Part shown: piece after piece, positions 45,510-58,327 of the stretch
Numbering within the stretch: position 1 is the stretch's first letter
Layout: each line of letters opens with the position of its first letter
DNA from: Canna indica
Lineage: Eukaryota; Streptophyta; Magnoliopsida; Zingiberales; Cannaceae
Length of the DNA: 64,000 nt
Assembly (NCBI GenBank): GCA_034359265.1
Contig: CP136891.1
Span: 88,616,001-88,680,000, forward strand
Reading direction: 5' to 3'
Made by a program: the position numbers and the translations under genes
The notes under the pieces: generated by a model
Databases searched by the model: none
What the model was told of the DNA's origin: nothing
Seen by the model: the letters and a program-made list of their open reading frames with translations, nothing else

Positions 45510-46973
45510 GTGAGTAAAACTTATGTTTTAATAAATGTCCTTGAAACCATGCACAAAAGTATGAAGGTGATACCATTCTGTAGGTCTTTATTTTTTCATC
45601 TTAATTTTTAATAAATGTGGCTGTTATAATTCTTATGCAACCTGAGTAAGATTAGAGATTCTTTAATACAATGAACTATGCAGTCCAGAATTGCTTGCTC
45701 TCTGATGTGTTAGTATTATCTTTATAAACCTGCATAGAGAATATGATCTACACGAGTAACTTAGGGGCTGTTTGGTTGCTTGTAAATATGTTTACAGGCA
45801 ACTTGATTTGCAGCATTTCCCTATAACTAAGATGAGGATGATGAGGAATGAGCAAGAGGCATTGCTTGCGTCTGACCTAAAAAATTCTATTGTGACTGAT
45901 TAATTTCAAGTTAATTTGCTAATTATCAAGCATCCTTGAAATCATATAGAATGATGTCATCAATCTAATGTGTTAGTTGCCATTAAGTGATTGAAACTTT
46001 CATATCACAATTATTTGACATATTCAAGTCACCCAGGTCCAAAAATTACTGAACATATATATGACACACCTGGAGAAGAGTAATAACATTGTCACAAGGG
46101 AAACTAGATGAAGAATCTGCAGTTTAGAGGTAGAAGAAATGAGCATCAGAGTAAACAAATGGAATATAATTGAGGTGAGGTGGGGTAGATAAAAGTGAGC
46201 TCATTGGATTTCAAGCCTTTTGCAAAACAAACAGCACCATCTCTAAAGATTTCATTGGAGGCAGGTCAAAACAAATAACAATTGAGCTCTGCAAATTAAA
46301 AGCTTTTGCTTCTTGTCTGGAGTAGGTATTTTCTAACGACAATGACATGGTCATCAAGGTACCATTGCTTAATTAGTTTAACAATTTTCTCTTAATATGA
46401 TTTTTATTGTTTATGCTTAATTGTTCACAAGCAGCCAAGTTATTTTCTATGCATCTGAGGTAGTTGAATTAGGGTTCTTACTAATGTAGAACATAGACAT
46501 GCCTTTATGGTCGATCCATGTTCATGCCTTTATGGTTGAATTAATTAAATAACTTATTGTTTTAATTACTTAATTGAGTGATATTTTCTGAAATTAACAT
46601 ATGATCAATAAGATAATAAAGATCTGTATTATTTTTTCATAGGGTTCCAAACTGAAATAAATTAATCAAAAATAAATAGTGACCTATTCTACATGCAAAC
46701 AACTCTTCTCCGAGAGCATATGTAGTCATCTCCTGTGATGACTATATATTAAATATAGATGAAATCTCCTGTGTGATGTATATGTAGTCATCTCCCATAC
46801 CTTCTCATCTCTTCTCCTTGAAGAATTATTCAGTTTGTGAAATGTTGCGGTGACTACCACCCACCTCTTCTCACACAGATGGAGCTCATATCTATAGTTA
46901 AAAATTATAGTAAAGTTTGGAGGTTTTTTCTATACAACATTGGAGTCCGATTAATTGATGAATTCCTGTCCAA
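45510..46973. other. Intron-like DNA between the UTP13 fragment and the inner CACTA
   Basis: No further UTP13 exon was found. At 45771 a TAGGGGCTGTTTGGTTG string resembles the tip of PIF/Harbinger or hAT MITEs, but no facing end is visible. The rest is AT-rich. Confidence 0.45.
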
Positions 46974-47737
46974 CACTACAAGAAAATAGGGTATCACCAA
47001 CGGACTAAATCCGTCGGTAAATGGCTCCTCGGTAATACCGACGGATTTTAATTAATCTGTCGGTAATACGGATTTTAATTAATCTGTCGGTAATACCGAC
47101 AATTATATATTCGTTGGTATTACCAACGGATATTTATCCGTCGGTAATACCAACGGATACATATCTGTCGGTAATACCAACAATGTCCGCTAGTGTTGGT
47201 ATTACCAACAAATAATTTTTGTTGGTATATCCATTGTAATTACCAACAGAATCTATTAGTTGCTCATTATTGTGTACCTGAATCAATCCTTAAACCATGA
47301 TAATTCACACGAAATCATAAAAGTAATTTTTAAAATCACACATGAACCATTATATTTCTAAATCCACACACATAAACTTAAGGAAACCATTATATACAAC
47401 TAATTTCAAAATACATTGTGCTAGTCAAATATTTACATTGTTTCAAAGTTTCAATGCATTAAGATTGTTTCGAAAATACATATAAGATAGTTTTTTCCAA
47501 GAAGTAGATCCTTGCACTTCATCCTTTTTACCTGCATGTAAAATTAAAAGAAACAATGAGGTAGTGTAATGACAAAATACCAAGTTTGTAACTAAATTAT
47601 CTAATGCTCAACCATGCTTCCAACACTATTTAATTATAAATGCTCAACCATCCTTTTTGCAAAGAAACAATTTAAATACTCAGAAGTTTGAATAGCTTAA
47701 CAAAATTAACAGTTGAGAATGAATTCTTTCTCAGCAT

Positions 47738-47792
47738 GCTGAGAGTTTCTTCAACATGCTGAGTGCTATGTTCAGCATGCTGAACATATTAT
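47738..47792. repeat. Triple CAGCATGCTGA palindrome
   Basis: TCAGCATGCTGAGAG, TCAACATGCTGAGTG and TTCAGCATGCTGAAC follow one another within about 50 bases; each is a perfect or near-perfect hairpin. It lies in the left non-coding part of the inner CACTA element. Confidence 0.85.
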
Positions 47793-48050
47793 ACATAGGA
47801 TGTGAGTAAAGACAATTCTCAAGAGATAATCAAATACATAGCATGTGCACAATTAAATCAAGCCATGCCACTCATCTATAAAATATAAAGAAATATCATT
47901 CACTAGTCTTTGTCATAAGCAGTATAATTAATTGTATGAACATATATGAGCAGTATAATTCTTACTACCAAGTTTAAGGTCCCTAAGTTGATGTGTACTA
48001 CCCTAATACTTGACTAATCTAAAATCATGTACTTAGCAGAAAGCAAGGAA

Positions 48051-48200
48051 AGGGGCTGCCCCTATTTCACCCAAGACAATCAGCCTTCAACAAGGAAGGG
48101 GTGGCTGCCCCTGTTTCACCCAAGGCCGAGTGGCCTTTCAATCACAGGAGGGGCGGCTGCCCCTGTTTTACCCATAGCCGAGTGGCCTTCAAAATAGAGA
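48051..48200. repeat. About 50-bp tandem repeat, three units
   Basis: GCTGCCCCT begins at 48055, 48104 and 48156, each followed by a GTTTCACCCAAGGCCGAGTG-like word and GGCCTTCA. It is GC-rich among AT-rich DNA and contains the small palindrome AGGGGC-GCCCCT. Confidence 0.88.
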
Positions 48201-48725
48201 AAGGCATATACTAGCTGCCCTTAAGGCCACCTCAAACACTATATTGCTTGTTTGCTGGAAACACTGAAGGATGCGCTCAAACCAGACGAACCAACACCAT
48301 GTCATCTTGGAAAAATGCAGATAGTGATTTGGTCAAAAGGTTTCGGAGGTGGTAGACATTAGACATACTCATAAACAAGAGTTTAGTAATAACACTGAAA
48401 TGACATTTACATGTTAAGCATAATTATCTGAGAATTAAGGCTGACCAAAGCAGACTCCAATATTTTGTTTGATTGGTAAAACTTGCTACAACATTATTTT
48501 TCCATAAACAACCCTATTCTCGTGTTTAAGAATTACTACACACAACAGCCATGAAGGAAATAACAGAATATTTGAATACTATCCCACTCTTGTCTATCAG
48601 AAATTAATATTTTTAGGGGTTTATAGGTTCTTCCAGATAGTCTGTATTCCACTAGCAAAGAGCTCCTCATGCTATATAGAGATAGAGCCAACAAAAAAGA
48701 AAAGTAAGAACAACAACAAACTCAC

Positions 48726-50768
48726 CCATCAATATCAAGCTTCTTAAGCAAATACGGACCATGCTTAGTCTTAGAGAGCTCTGCCCGCGCAGCCAACAAT
48801 TCTGCTGCTATATTCTCTTTCAGGGACACGTTACTAGAAGCAAAGCACTTCTCAACCAGGAATGAGCTAGCAGTACCCATTGCAAGTTCTGCATAATGAT
48901 CTTGCAATCTTTGAACATAGCAATAAGAAGGAAAACACATCAGGATGATTTTTAGTGAAGCTTTGGTAAGAGATTGAAGGCATTGCAAGCAAAAGATTAC
49001 AGAACCACAAAGAAATTTAAACAAATATTTCCTAAGTTCCAAAAACATTTTTATGTAGATCTGGTGGACAGTATGTCTCCTATATTAAGGAGCATAAGAA
49101 TTCAATGATGCAGGGTATAAAAGGATTCTTTTATGGTTTTCTTGTGTCTCTAATTAAACAGTTTGCTCAGTTCCAACTTCTGAGTTGCCCCATAATATAC
49201 ATTATGGTATGAAACACCATTGTTCCTGCAGGCCTACCATTCAACAAAATATATATTCTTCTATTGGACTCAGGACTCCACTCTTAGGCCTAGTTCATTA
49301 CGGCCTAGTTCATGTAATGATGCATAAGCCAATATCTTGGAGATGAGGTTTCAATTAGATGTTTGGAGTTTAAACAATGACTGCCCATTCAATGATATCT
49401 ATTTCTTCACAAGCATTTGTAGCATATTGAAGTTCAAATATGATTGAATGACCAACTTTTTCAAAATCTTGAGTTGTTATAAAGGAACCAATCTATCATT
49501 TATATTCTTAATACTCCCCTCAAGTGTAGGTTGGCAAATTGGACTAAACTAGATCAAGTCCAACACATGCATGAACTGAATTTAATTGGGGGTATATATT
49601 TTGCTATAGACACTCGCAGGATTCGGACTTAGGACCTCATGCTCTAATACTAGTGACCAATCTTCACAAAAGCTTAAGCTATTAGAAAGGGACATAACCT
49701 ATTCATTTATATTCTTAACAGATTAGTTCTTTGGATCATGTTGAGCTGCAATGATTTATGATTATAGTATTCAATAAAATTATTGAGTTTTTAAAAAAAG
49801 AGTTAGTCTATATATATAATAGAGTATATATATCTAACTAACCTATTTTACAGATTAAAATTTAATATAATGCAAATTTCAGAGAAAAATAGATGAAATG
49901 AAAAGGAAGGTAATAAGAGACCATTGGTTCCGTTAACAATTCCGTTCAAGGTATGTATAAGAGCTATTATGCTAATATTTTTTTCCTACGAGATCTTTTC
50001 TAAGAGTTCAGGATTTCAAGAACTAACAACGTTAGCATGATTAATAGATCAAGCAATGCCAGAAAAGTTTTTCTTTTATCTTAGCTTCATGACTTACTTT
50101 GTGACAACTTTGAGCTTCATTTTTGTGGAAACATATGAAGAAAGAAAAGCTTCAATAACATGGCCTCCTCTAGCATCTTTTGCAATTTGAAGGACATGGG
50201 CAGCATCCATTGATGTAAGACTCGTGAAAAAGGCAGAATTAATTGTTGTCAATACCAAAAATATCAAATACCATTACATTTTAAATTTATATATTAAAAA
50301 GAAAATTCAACAGTAAGTATGGATAAGAAAAATTGTCAACAAATTAGGTAATTAGGCCTCAAATCAGATAAGTATCAAATGAGAAGTTCAACATACCATA
50401 GGATATCTAAAAATGATTTGTAACATTAAGCAACCCAACACATGCATTTTATCATAAGGAGGCCATTTCCAACTAGACTTGTCTCGGAAGTAGCTCTTGA
50501 GAAATAGTATATGCGGAACAATAAAGCTGGGAGATTCCGAGTCTAAATTCACTGCAGTAGAAAGGGCATGACAACACTGCACCACAAGTAGAATGAGTTA
50601 GAGTTTCAATGCATACATGCAAACTTCACGTAACAAAAAGAGGAATACCTCATGCAAAAGGGTTTCAAGCCGTTCACATGCAGCTAATATGGAAGCAACT
50701 ACTCCTGGCTTCCCAAGTTCAAGTAGCTCCTTAAATTTTGGACCAAGTTCCTTCCGGATCAACTTCAT
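48726..50768 (-). pseudogene. PUM23-like Pumilio RNA-binding protein, four captured exons
   Basis: Minus strand, from 5' to 3'. Exon 50649-50768: MKLIRKELGPKFKELLELGK...CERLETLLHE. Exon 50397-50576: PSFIVPHILFLKSYFRDKSS...DKMHVLGCLMLQ. Exon 50098-50220: LTSMDAAHVLQIAKDARGGH...VIEAF. Exon 48726-48908: LQDHYAELAMGTASSFLVEK...GPYLLKKLDIDG. These match the C-terminal half of plant PUM23/Nop9-type Puf proteins, nucleolar RNA-binding proteins needed for pre-rRNA processing. Exons are bounded by good AG/GT sites and carry no stop, but the first half of the gene and the last exon are missing. The set lies wholly inside a CACTA element with introns kept, so it is a captured piece rather than a host gene. 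A chimeric transcript is possible. Confidence 0.87.
48909..50097. other. Long intron of the captured PUM23 fragment
   Basis: AT-rich, without splice-consistent frames. A TCTTAATACTCCCCTCAAG string near 49506 and a GACTCGCAGG...CTAATACTAG stretch (about 49610-49660) resemble copia-type LTR leader words, but no element could be delimited. Confidence 0.4.
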
Positions 50769-51669
50769 CTGCACATATCAACATGGAAACAATTCTCGAT
50801 TCAAACAATGAAATGCGGTATCATTTAAGGACATAAAATAAATAATTTTGAGGGCGGGAATATCTAAGAGTGGTCTAGAATTCTGGATAAAACGTGTATT
50901 GGTCAATGCAATTAACTAAATGACTATAGCCAGATTTAGCCATACATCAGGTTAAGTCATTTGTTTGATAAAACATTTGATCTTCACCAACAACTGTTTT
51001 TGACTCCCATTGAAAATGATGTATATTGGACATGATTTACATATGTAACTAGGTATATAAACATCAAGGTACAGTTATAAAGAAACATAATGCAAGTCCT
51101 AACTATGTAAAGTCAACTAGCTTGTGGTGCTCATTGGTAACTTTCTTGGAAATGAAAAAAGAAGTCTGATAGCATGCAGTAATTAATTTATCTCAATGTG
51201 GAGTGCAGCTCACTTGAAACATAAAGCATATATGTTTCAATTTAACATCCAAAAAAGATTAAAAACCTAGTGTATGTGCATTATGATTGACAATAGATAT
51301 TAGTGAAATCTTCTCATTTTCAAGTTAGAAAAAACAAGAACAAATAGATTAGACTTGTCACATGGCATAATCTTGTGACTTGTCACATGCATAGATTAGA
51401 CTTCTTAAGTAGAACAGCAAGCAAATTTTAAACAATTGGATGAGTAATATTTGAAACTGTTAGTTAATATTTAATCAAATTCAACATCTCATTCGCTAGA
51501 TCACTCTGGTCCCCCTTCACATTGGGGATCAAATTCAGAGCTTTGATTAAGGAAAGCTCTGATCCCCCAGCTCATGGTCTTCGAAAAGTGCCTTATCAGC
51601 TCATAGTTTTTGATTAATCAGTTTACCTAGTCTTCGAAGAAGAATGAGATGTGCTAGAGGGGGATGTAC

Positions 51670-51903
51670 TGATGAATCAGCTTCTTCTGCTTTAAATTCA
51701 ACATTTCCTATATGAAGAATAGCAGCCACTACCCTGAAAAATTGCTTCTCGAATAAAGAAAAAAATGAAAAGGATAAAAATAAATGTGTACATAGGCAGA
51801 TGAAAAATCTTGCAAACAGAACAATAAAAATTCTACCATCCATTGCCCTTCTGGTAGCCAAATATTCTTGTGACTCATCTAACCCATCCATCTCATAGCA
51901 GGT
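51670..51903 (-). pseudogene. Class XI myosin motor fragment, two captured exons
   Basis: Minus strand. Exon 51837-51903 reads [20 protein letters not shown] then MD with a GTAGAA donor. Exon 51670-51744 reads [20 protein letters not shown] then DSS. Both match neighbouring parts of the plant myosin XI motor domain (usual [18 protein letters not shown] and [15 protein letters not shown]), an actin-based organelle motor. Joining the exons needs a one-base shift (an extra T near 51740), and the short linker between them is lost. About 47 residues of a protein of about 1,500 remain. It lies upstream of the PUM23 exons in the same orientation, so the element can give a fused transcript. Confidence 0.85.
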
Positions 51904-52015
51904 CTTGGTGAATAGATGTAAAAATCTTACATACTTGCAGATCTCGGAGAAGGAAGTAGCAAATGTTGGCACATAACACAGAGAAGGAGAAAGTGACGGC
52001 GCAAACAAACTAGGG

Positions 52016-52333
52016 TTAGAAAGATGGGAGATTGTGTTGCTTGTTTTGGGAGAAGTAGCAGTTTTGGGGAGGAAGGTAAGGCGTGCTGGAAGGAGGTGAG
52101 GATCCTTGAGCGACTGGTTCATTGCAAGGGGAGGGCGAGCGGCAGGTTCTTCGCAAGGGGAGGATGACACCCGAGGAGGGATCGGCGATGAGGATCCCCT
52201 TTACGGGGAACCACAAGAAGACCTCCTCCTGCGACCAGTTGACCACCTTGCCGAGCAAGCCGTAGATGAGGTTGCAGGCGAGTTGGAGATCAGACACACT
52301 AGAGATCAGCGAGCAGATTGCAGGCGACAATAG
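52016..52333 (-). other. Open frame near the right end of the inner CACTA, unidentified
   Basis: The minus-strand frame starts near 52330 and includes LQLACNLIYGLLGKVVNWSQ and [20 protein letters not shown]. The composition looks like real protein and may be a third captured gene, but I do not recognise it. It lies near the GC-richer right terminus, where a promoter could drive the PUM23-myosin transcript. Confidence 0.35.
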
Positions 52334-52673
52334 CGAACAGAGTTGAAGAAATTCTCAGTCGCGGGGAGAGGTGTCGCGAGGCGCGGGGTGTTTGTCGGTT
52401 GCGAAAAAGAAAAGAGAGATTCGTCGGGTCTCAGGTCGGATTTGTCCGGGTGAGGAAAATAAGGCGGGGAAATATATTTTGGTTGATAAGAAAGTGGGAA
52501 ATATTTGTCAGTAGGGGGGAAATATTTGATCGGCTGAAATAAAAGGGAAGAAAATTTATATGCTGATTTACCAACCGATTTTTTAATCCGTCGGTAAATT
52601 TGTTGGTAATACCAACAAATTGAATCCGTCGGTAACTAGTCCGTCGGTGATGCTATGTTTTCTTGTAGTGCAA

Positions 52674-53940
52674 GTCCAATGTATCAAAATGCATTGACTT
52701 TAAAGAGACGGCTGATGTTATTGCAAAGGTGCTTGGTTTAGTTCTGCTTTTATACCTACGTGATCATTTACAGAAGCAATTAAATAAGCCAAGAGCTGCT
52801 GCAGATTAAATCAGCCCCTGAAGCTCTTGGTTTTGGTATTTATGCCTGGTCAATATATATGTAGTATCTGTTGTGGCTAAGCCTTAGCTTGATGCAACAG
52901 TCCTTGAGTTGGTTGCCAAAGTAATTTATCAGCCATTACACAATTCCACTGTTTAGTTCTGCACATCTAGCTTATCTTCATGAACTTTTTGTTTAAGGCC
53001 AAGTCATTTTCTTGGAGCTAGTCATTTTTGCACAAAGGATTTTTTTCTTGGAGCTAATCATATATTTAAAAACTAAACACCTCTTGTTAGGTCACTAATT
53101 TTTAAAATCAAAGAGAAACTGGGGGGAGATTTTTTTCTTTCCCGAAGAAATATTTTGAAATTAGACTTGAACATCAAACTGTCTTGCCCTTTAGCCTTCA
53201 ATGTCATTCTAAAAGGTATGATCATCTGAACTCAAAAACTCAAAATGATGTAGCAGAAAGAAAAGATAAAGGATCACAGAGTAGATTTAAAGATGGATAT
53301 GGTAACTGAGAGATATTAGTAAAGCAAACTACAAAATGATGGAAGATTGATGGATGTGTCAAAATCTATTGACAGTGGCTTTTGTTTTTCAAGCCACAAA
53401 CACACGCACACTGAATAAGATCGATGGATGTGTCAAAATCCATACTCATCAGTATATACTTATTAGTATATACTGATCATATAAGTATACTTATCAGTAT
53501 ACTGATAAGTTCCATACTTTATCAGTATATACTTTATCAGTATATACTTATCAGTATACTTTATCAGTATATACTTATCAGTATATTATTCAAATGTTAA
53601 TGGTGTCAACTTCTTACTCATCTTATCAAAAAGGACATATGCTAGCATCCAATGTGCTATAATCTATTTTATGCATTCTTCATGTAAATTGCATTTCATA
53701 TTTTATACACCTATGTGACAATTTTCCTTAGGATAGCTAGGCTATTGTCAACTAGCTTGCAATTTGGTGATAATCTTCAGATGTTCCTCAAGGAGTTTAG
53801 AGGCAAAAAGTTGGCATTTGCTAGTTTTTTCTTTTTGAATTGAAAAAACTACTTCATGTGTTCATTTTGGGTGATAAAGTTTTAAATAATCACCAAGCTT
53901 GTGAGTTTATCTTATGCATTACTTTCATCTTTATTTGTAG
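52674..53940. other. Intron-like DNA before the LACS exons
   Basis: No exon was recognised. The stretch between the inner CACTA and the first LACS exon holds the TATCAGTATA repeat (separate entry) and AT-rich sequence. Confidence 0.45.
53445..53592. repeat. CTTATCAGTATATA tandem repeat
   Basis: A core of ACTTATCAGTATAT and ACTTTATCAGTATAT is repeated about nine times, some units reversed (ATACTGATAAGT), giving strong hairpin potential. It sits in a LACS intron within the composite element. Confidence 0.9.
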
Positions 53941-54204
<264 letters not shown>

Positions 54205-54577
54205 TGATGCAACAAACAAAATTATGAAAGGAACCAAAGGAGATGCTTCCGTGTTGAAGCCTACTCTCATGACTGCAGTTCCTGCAATTTTTGATCGTGT
54301 TAGAGATGGAGTGCATAAGAAGGTTAGAAATACTATCATAAGTAAATCAATGATGCTTTTTTCTTTATATATTTAGTAGATACCTTATGAATCTAGATTA
54401 TACAAGTACCATTTCTATGTTCTTTTTGATATATTTTATAATTTGTGTTGGTTCAGGTTGAGGAAAAGGGTGGACTCATCAAAAAACTTTTTAGTGCTGG
54501 TATAGTCGTAGATTGAAATCAATTGAAGGAAGCTGGTTTGGTGCAAGAGGGCTTGAAAAAATGCTCTGGGATGCTTT

Positions 54578-54590
54578 AATTTTTAAATCA
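54578..54590. repeat. 13-bp target duplication of the LINE, left copy
   Basis: AATTTTTAAATCA here and at 61027-61039. On this side the LINE's poly-A tail (a run of T on the plus strand, 54591-54600) follows at once. Confidence 0.93.
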
Positions 54591-54947
54591 TTTTTTTTTT
54601 GAATAATAGAATCTTGTATTTAATTCAAGAGTAATGAAAGAAATACAAGTAAGGGGGAAAGAAAATTTTTAAAACAAAGCAGGAGTTAGAACCAACAGGA
54701 GATGCGACACAACAGGTCGTGACTATAGCCGAGAGGAGAGGGTTGTTGCTTCTGAGGCGAGCTCTGTATGGGTTCTCCTCTTGCTTTCAAATATTCTGGT
54801 GTTTCGTTCGTGCCAGATCTTCTGCCTCCATATCATTACCATACGATAGCGCTTGCGCCCAGATTTAGGGTCTCCGGTAGATGGACGATTCCAAGGTTTG
54901 AGGCTCAGGGGAAACAAGCATTGACGAGTAAGCTGTAGGAAAAGCTT

Positions 54948-57142
54948 TCATCCTGTCACAGTAAACTGATAGGCTCTGAAAAGATGAGTATGTGTCTCAT
55001 CATTTACGTTATAGAGGATGCACGTTTGACTGACAGACACGTTTCTACTTCGGAGGTGATCCATCGTGAGCAATCTCTTACTCTCCACAAGCCAGGTATG
55101 AATTGAGCACGTCGGGGGACACTCCTTCTGCCAGAGAAACAAGCATTTTGGGTCTAGTATTCCTTGATAAGTGAGAATGCGATAGAACTGGTTTGTTGAG
55201 TATTCCCCATTGGTACTCCATTTCCATGTAAGGGAGATGGGCCCCGTGGAGGATAAGTAGGGTTCTAAGTCAGTTTGAAGGCTGTTAAGCATGGCCATAG
55301 GAATTGAGTGCCTGAAACTCAAGTTTCAACTGCGAGCAATGCCCAAATTGTCCCTTATTATGGTATCTTCAAAGAGAGCTTCCGGGGAGGTGGTGGTCGA
55401 GAAGAGGGTCGGATATCGATCTCGTAGGGAATGACCCTTGAAACATGGAGTATACCAGATCCGTAGCTCGCCTCCATTCCCTACGAATAGGTTGAAGGAT
55501 GATCGTATGATGACAAGCAAGCTACTTATGCTCCTCCAGATATGTGACAGAGTTTGTCGGTTCCTGTCATGTAGCTCTAGCAGCCTCGGGTGTAGGGTTG
55601 TCAGGATGTCTTGCCAAGGCATTCCTCCTTGCTGAAATATCTTCCAAATCCATTTGGTTAGGCGGGCCTTGTTGTGAGCGAGTAGGTCGATGATCCCTAG
55701 CCCCCCCTCATTTCTTCCAGCGGTCAGCACGTCCCAACGCACCAAACACTTTCCTTGTGCATTTAAATCCCCTTTACCTGTCCAGAAGAAGGTCCTTCCC
55801 CTTCTATCGATTAACTTGTATACCTATTGAGGGGCCATGAAGATGAAAAAAAAGTATGAAGTCTGGTTGGTGATCACACTATTGATCAAAGTGAGATGCC
55901 CGGATCTGGAGAGAAGATCCCCTTTCCAAGAAGCTAGCGTTCCGTCTACTTTCGTAATAAGCTGGGTCCAATCCGCTCTTGTGAGTCCCTCGTCTCTCAG
56001 TGGTAGACCAAGGTATTTTATAGGAAAAGTTCCCACCGAACATCCAAGAATATTTACAGCCATCGATGCCTTTGTATTGTTGCCAAGCACATGGATCATC
56101 TTTGTCTTGTTGCAATTCAATTTTAATCCGGAGCTAAGCTCGAAGCATTTTAAGATTAGCCCAAGGGTTCTAATCGCCTCCTCATCGGCATTGCAAAAAA
56201 GGAGGTCATCCACGAAGAAGATATGACTGATGCTCCTCGTAAGAAAAGGACTCAGCGCTCCTGAAATTAATCCTAGCTCTGTCGCTCTGGAGATGATCTT
56301 CGAGAGGGAGTCCGTTATTAGGTTGAACAAAAGGGGGGAGAGGGGGTTCCCAGTCTCAGACCCCTACGGTGCCTGAAAGGTTGCCCTTATGTACCATTGG
56401 TTAATAACACAGACTCATCTGTGCAGAGAATGTGTTGTATCCAAGAGATTCATTTATGGGGAAATCCTCTGGCCGTTAACCGCTGCAATATAAATTCCCA
56501 ATTTATTGAATCGAAAGTCTTCTCGAAATCAATCTTTTTCATGCAGATATCTTGCTTCAGCCTTTTACATTCCCAAATAGTTTCATGAGCCGTCATGAAG
56601 CAATCTAATGTACTTCTCCCCTGTATGAAGGCACCTTGCTTGTTGTCCACCAAATCCCCAATAAAGGGGGTTAGACGCTTGGCAAGAAGCTTTGAAAAGA
56701 TCTTAATAATGTTATTTTCCAGACTGATAAGTTGATAGTTTGATATTGCGTTTATCCCCGGCGATTTTGGAATGAGTACGATGTTGGCCTTATTGATGCG
56801 AGTCATCATCTTTGGGTTGTTTTGTAATTCCTGTAGGATGCTTACTATTTGATCTCCAATGCAATCCCAAAATTTTGAGTATAATTCCATGGTGAGGCCA
56901 TCTGGCCCCGGTGCCTTGTGATTCTTCGCGGTCTTGATGACCTCATAGACTTCCGCCATTGTGAATGGAGAATCTAATGACAAGAGCCCACTTTGCAAAT
57001 TTGGATAGAGCAATTCCCATTTTAGTCGTAGCATCGGGGGAGCAGATCCGCCTAGCAGTTTGACGTAGAAGTTTCGGAATGCTGTTGCCACCCCTGCTTG
57101 GTCAGAGATGCTGTCTCCATCTACTATCAGGCAAGAGATCAT
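54948..57142 (-). pseudogene. LINE ORF2: reverse transcriptase and zf-RVT domain
   Basis: Minus strand. 56450-57142 gives KAPGPDGLTMELYSKFW, NKANIVLIPKSPG, KQGAFIQGRSTLD and KIDFEKTFDSINWEFIL (RT blocks 0-3). 55824-56330 gives the catalytic box HIFFVDDLLFC (usual FADD), then KYLGLPL and LASWKGDLLSRSGHL. 55326-55745 continues the RT thumb region (NEGGLGIIDLLAHNKARLTKW). 54948-55322 gives the zf-RVT part (WKWSTNGEYSTNQFYRIL and FLWQKECPPTCSIHTWL). Frame changes separate the parts, so no full enzyme is made. Confidence 0.9.
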
Positions 57143-57724
57143 GTTCCGCCTTCTATTATTTGAGGCACATAAATGGAAGTATCTGGTATTTCTATCTCCC
57201 TCTTTGATCCATCAGACTTTTGCCCTTTGTTGCCAATATAAGCTCTCGCTGGTATAGCATTGATCTAGAAACACTTTGACACTCTTCATTTCTTCAATTT
57301 CTACATCATTTGTGGTAGCAGAGTTCGCTTTCTGATGCAGGACTTTAAGCCGCTCCTAGGCATTGAGACGGTTCTTTTTCCAGTTGGCTTTGCGCTACTT
57401 GTCCCAATCCAAGATAACCCGCCTGAGGGCCTTCCAGTTAGCGATCCAACGCCTTAGGGGAGATTTTGTCATGTCAAATGCTGGGCAGCATAGACCTGCC
57501 TTAATGATTCCTCCAAACTGTTCGTATAAAAGCCAAGAGTTCTCAATTCTAAAGTGAGAAGTTTTACGTCGATCGTCAGACTTTGACTTAAATAACAACA
57601 TATTATGATCAAAGAGTTTTTTGTCGCCGACGGTTGCAAACATTTATGGGAATACCAATGCCATGTCGCTGTTTGTCAGAATGCGATCCAACTTAGCCAG
57701 GGCTGGTGGATTCCGGTTGTTAGA

Positions 57725-58303
57725 CTAGGTGAACATACCACCACTGGGAAGGACATCCAGAAGGCTCATATATGCTATAAATTTTGAAAATCGGCGGGAG
57801 TCTATTAGATTTCCTGTGCAATTTAAGCGTTCCCCATTGTGAATGGTCATGTTGAAATCCCCACCAATTATGAGCGGACTCGTGCAACTAGAGGAAACCT
57901 GTCTTAGCTCATTCAGGAAATCCCTGCGTCGGCTCCAAGAGGGGCCCCCATAAACCCCTATGGTTTCGAGTGAAAAATCAGATGCTCGGTGCTTTAAGGA
58001 GAGATGAATACACCTTGATCCATAGTAACAGTTATTACATTCCCACACCCCCGAATCCCAGAGAGCCAGGATGTTGTCCGAAAGACCAGATGCATCAATA
58101 GTGCGAAAATTATCATTACCAGAGAAACCTAAAACTTGCTTAACATACCGCCTAGAACAATCTGACAACTTAGTTTCGGAAAGAAAAACAACACTACATT
58201 TGGACTCCCTAATTACTTGTTTCACCACATACCGTTTGGAGAGCCTACATAACCCTCGAACGTTCCAAAATAGAGCACAAAATTTGGGATGCATGACTAA
58301 CAA
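57725..58303 (-). pseudogene. LINE ORF2: AP-type endonuclease domain
   Basis: One open frame on the minus strand reads FCALFWNVRGLCRLSKRYVV, CSVVFLSETKLS, ETIGVYGGPSWSRRR and LIIGGDFNMTIHNGERL. The Asn of WNVRG, Glu of SETK and Asp/Asn of GGDFN are active-site residues of this endonuclease family, which nicks the target before reverse transcription. The frame ends near 57725, and the link to the RT domain (57142-57725) is broken. Confidence 0.9.
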
Positions 58304-58327
58304 TTGATTCTACCACGACATCCGAAC

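Larger units (their letters stand above)
46974..52670 (-). mobile_element. Gene-capturing CACTA element (Pack-CACTA), 5,697 bp
   Basis: The left end CACTACAAGAAAATAGGGTA and the reversed right end CACTACAAGAAAACATAGCA agree over about 28 bases with few mismatches. A perfect 3-bp duplication CAA flanks the element (46971-46973 and 52671-52673). Subterminal words CCGTCGGTAA, ACCAACGGA and GGTATTACC fill 46990-47230 and 52560-52650. No transposase frame is present. Between the ends lie four exons of a PUM23-like gene and two of a class XI myosin, all on the minus strand and with introns, so capture was from genomic DNA. It is related to the small CACTA element at 5040-9128 by its tips and subterminal words. 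Confidence 0.93.

Noticed and set aside
45771..45800. TAGGGGCTGTTTGGTTG as a Tourist/hAT MITE end
   Set aside because: No facing inverted end and no target duplication could be found nearby.
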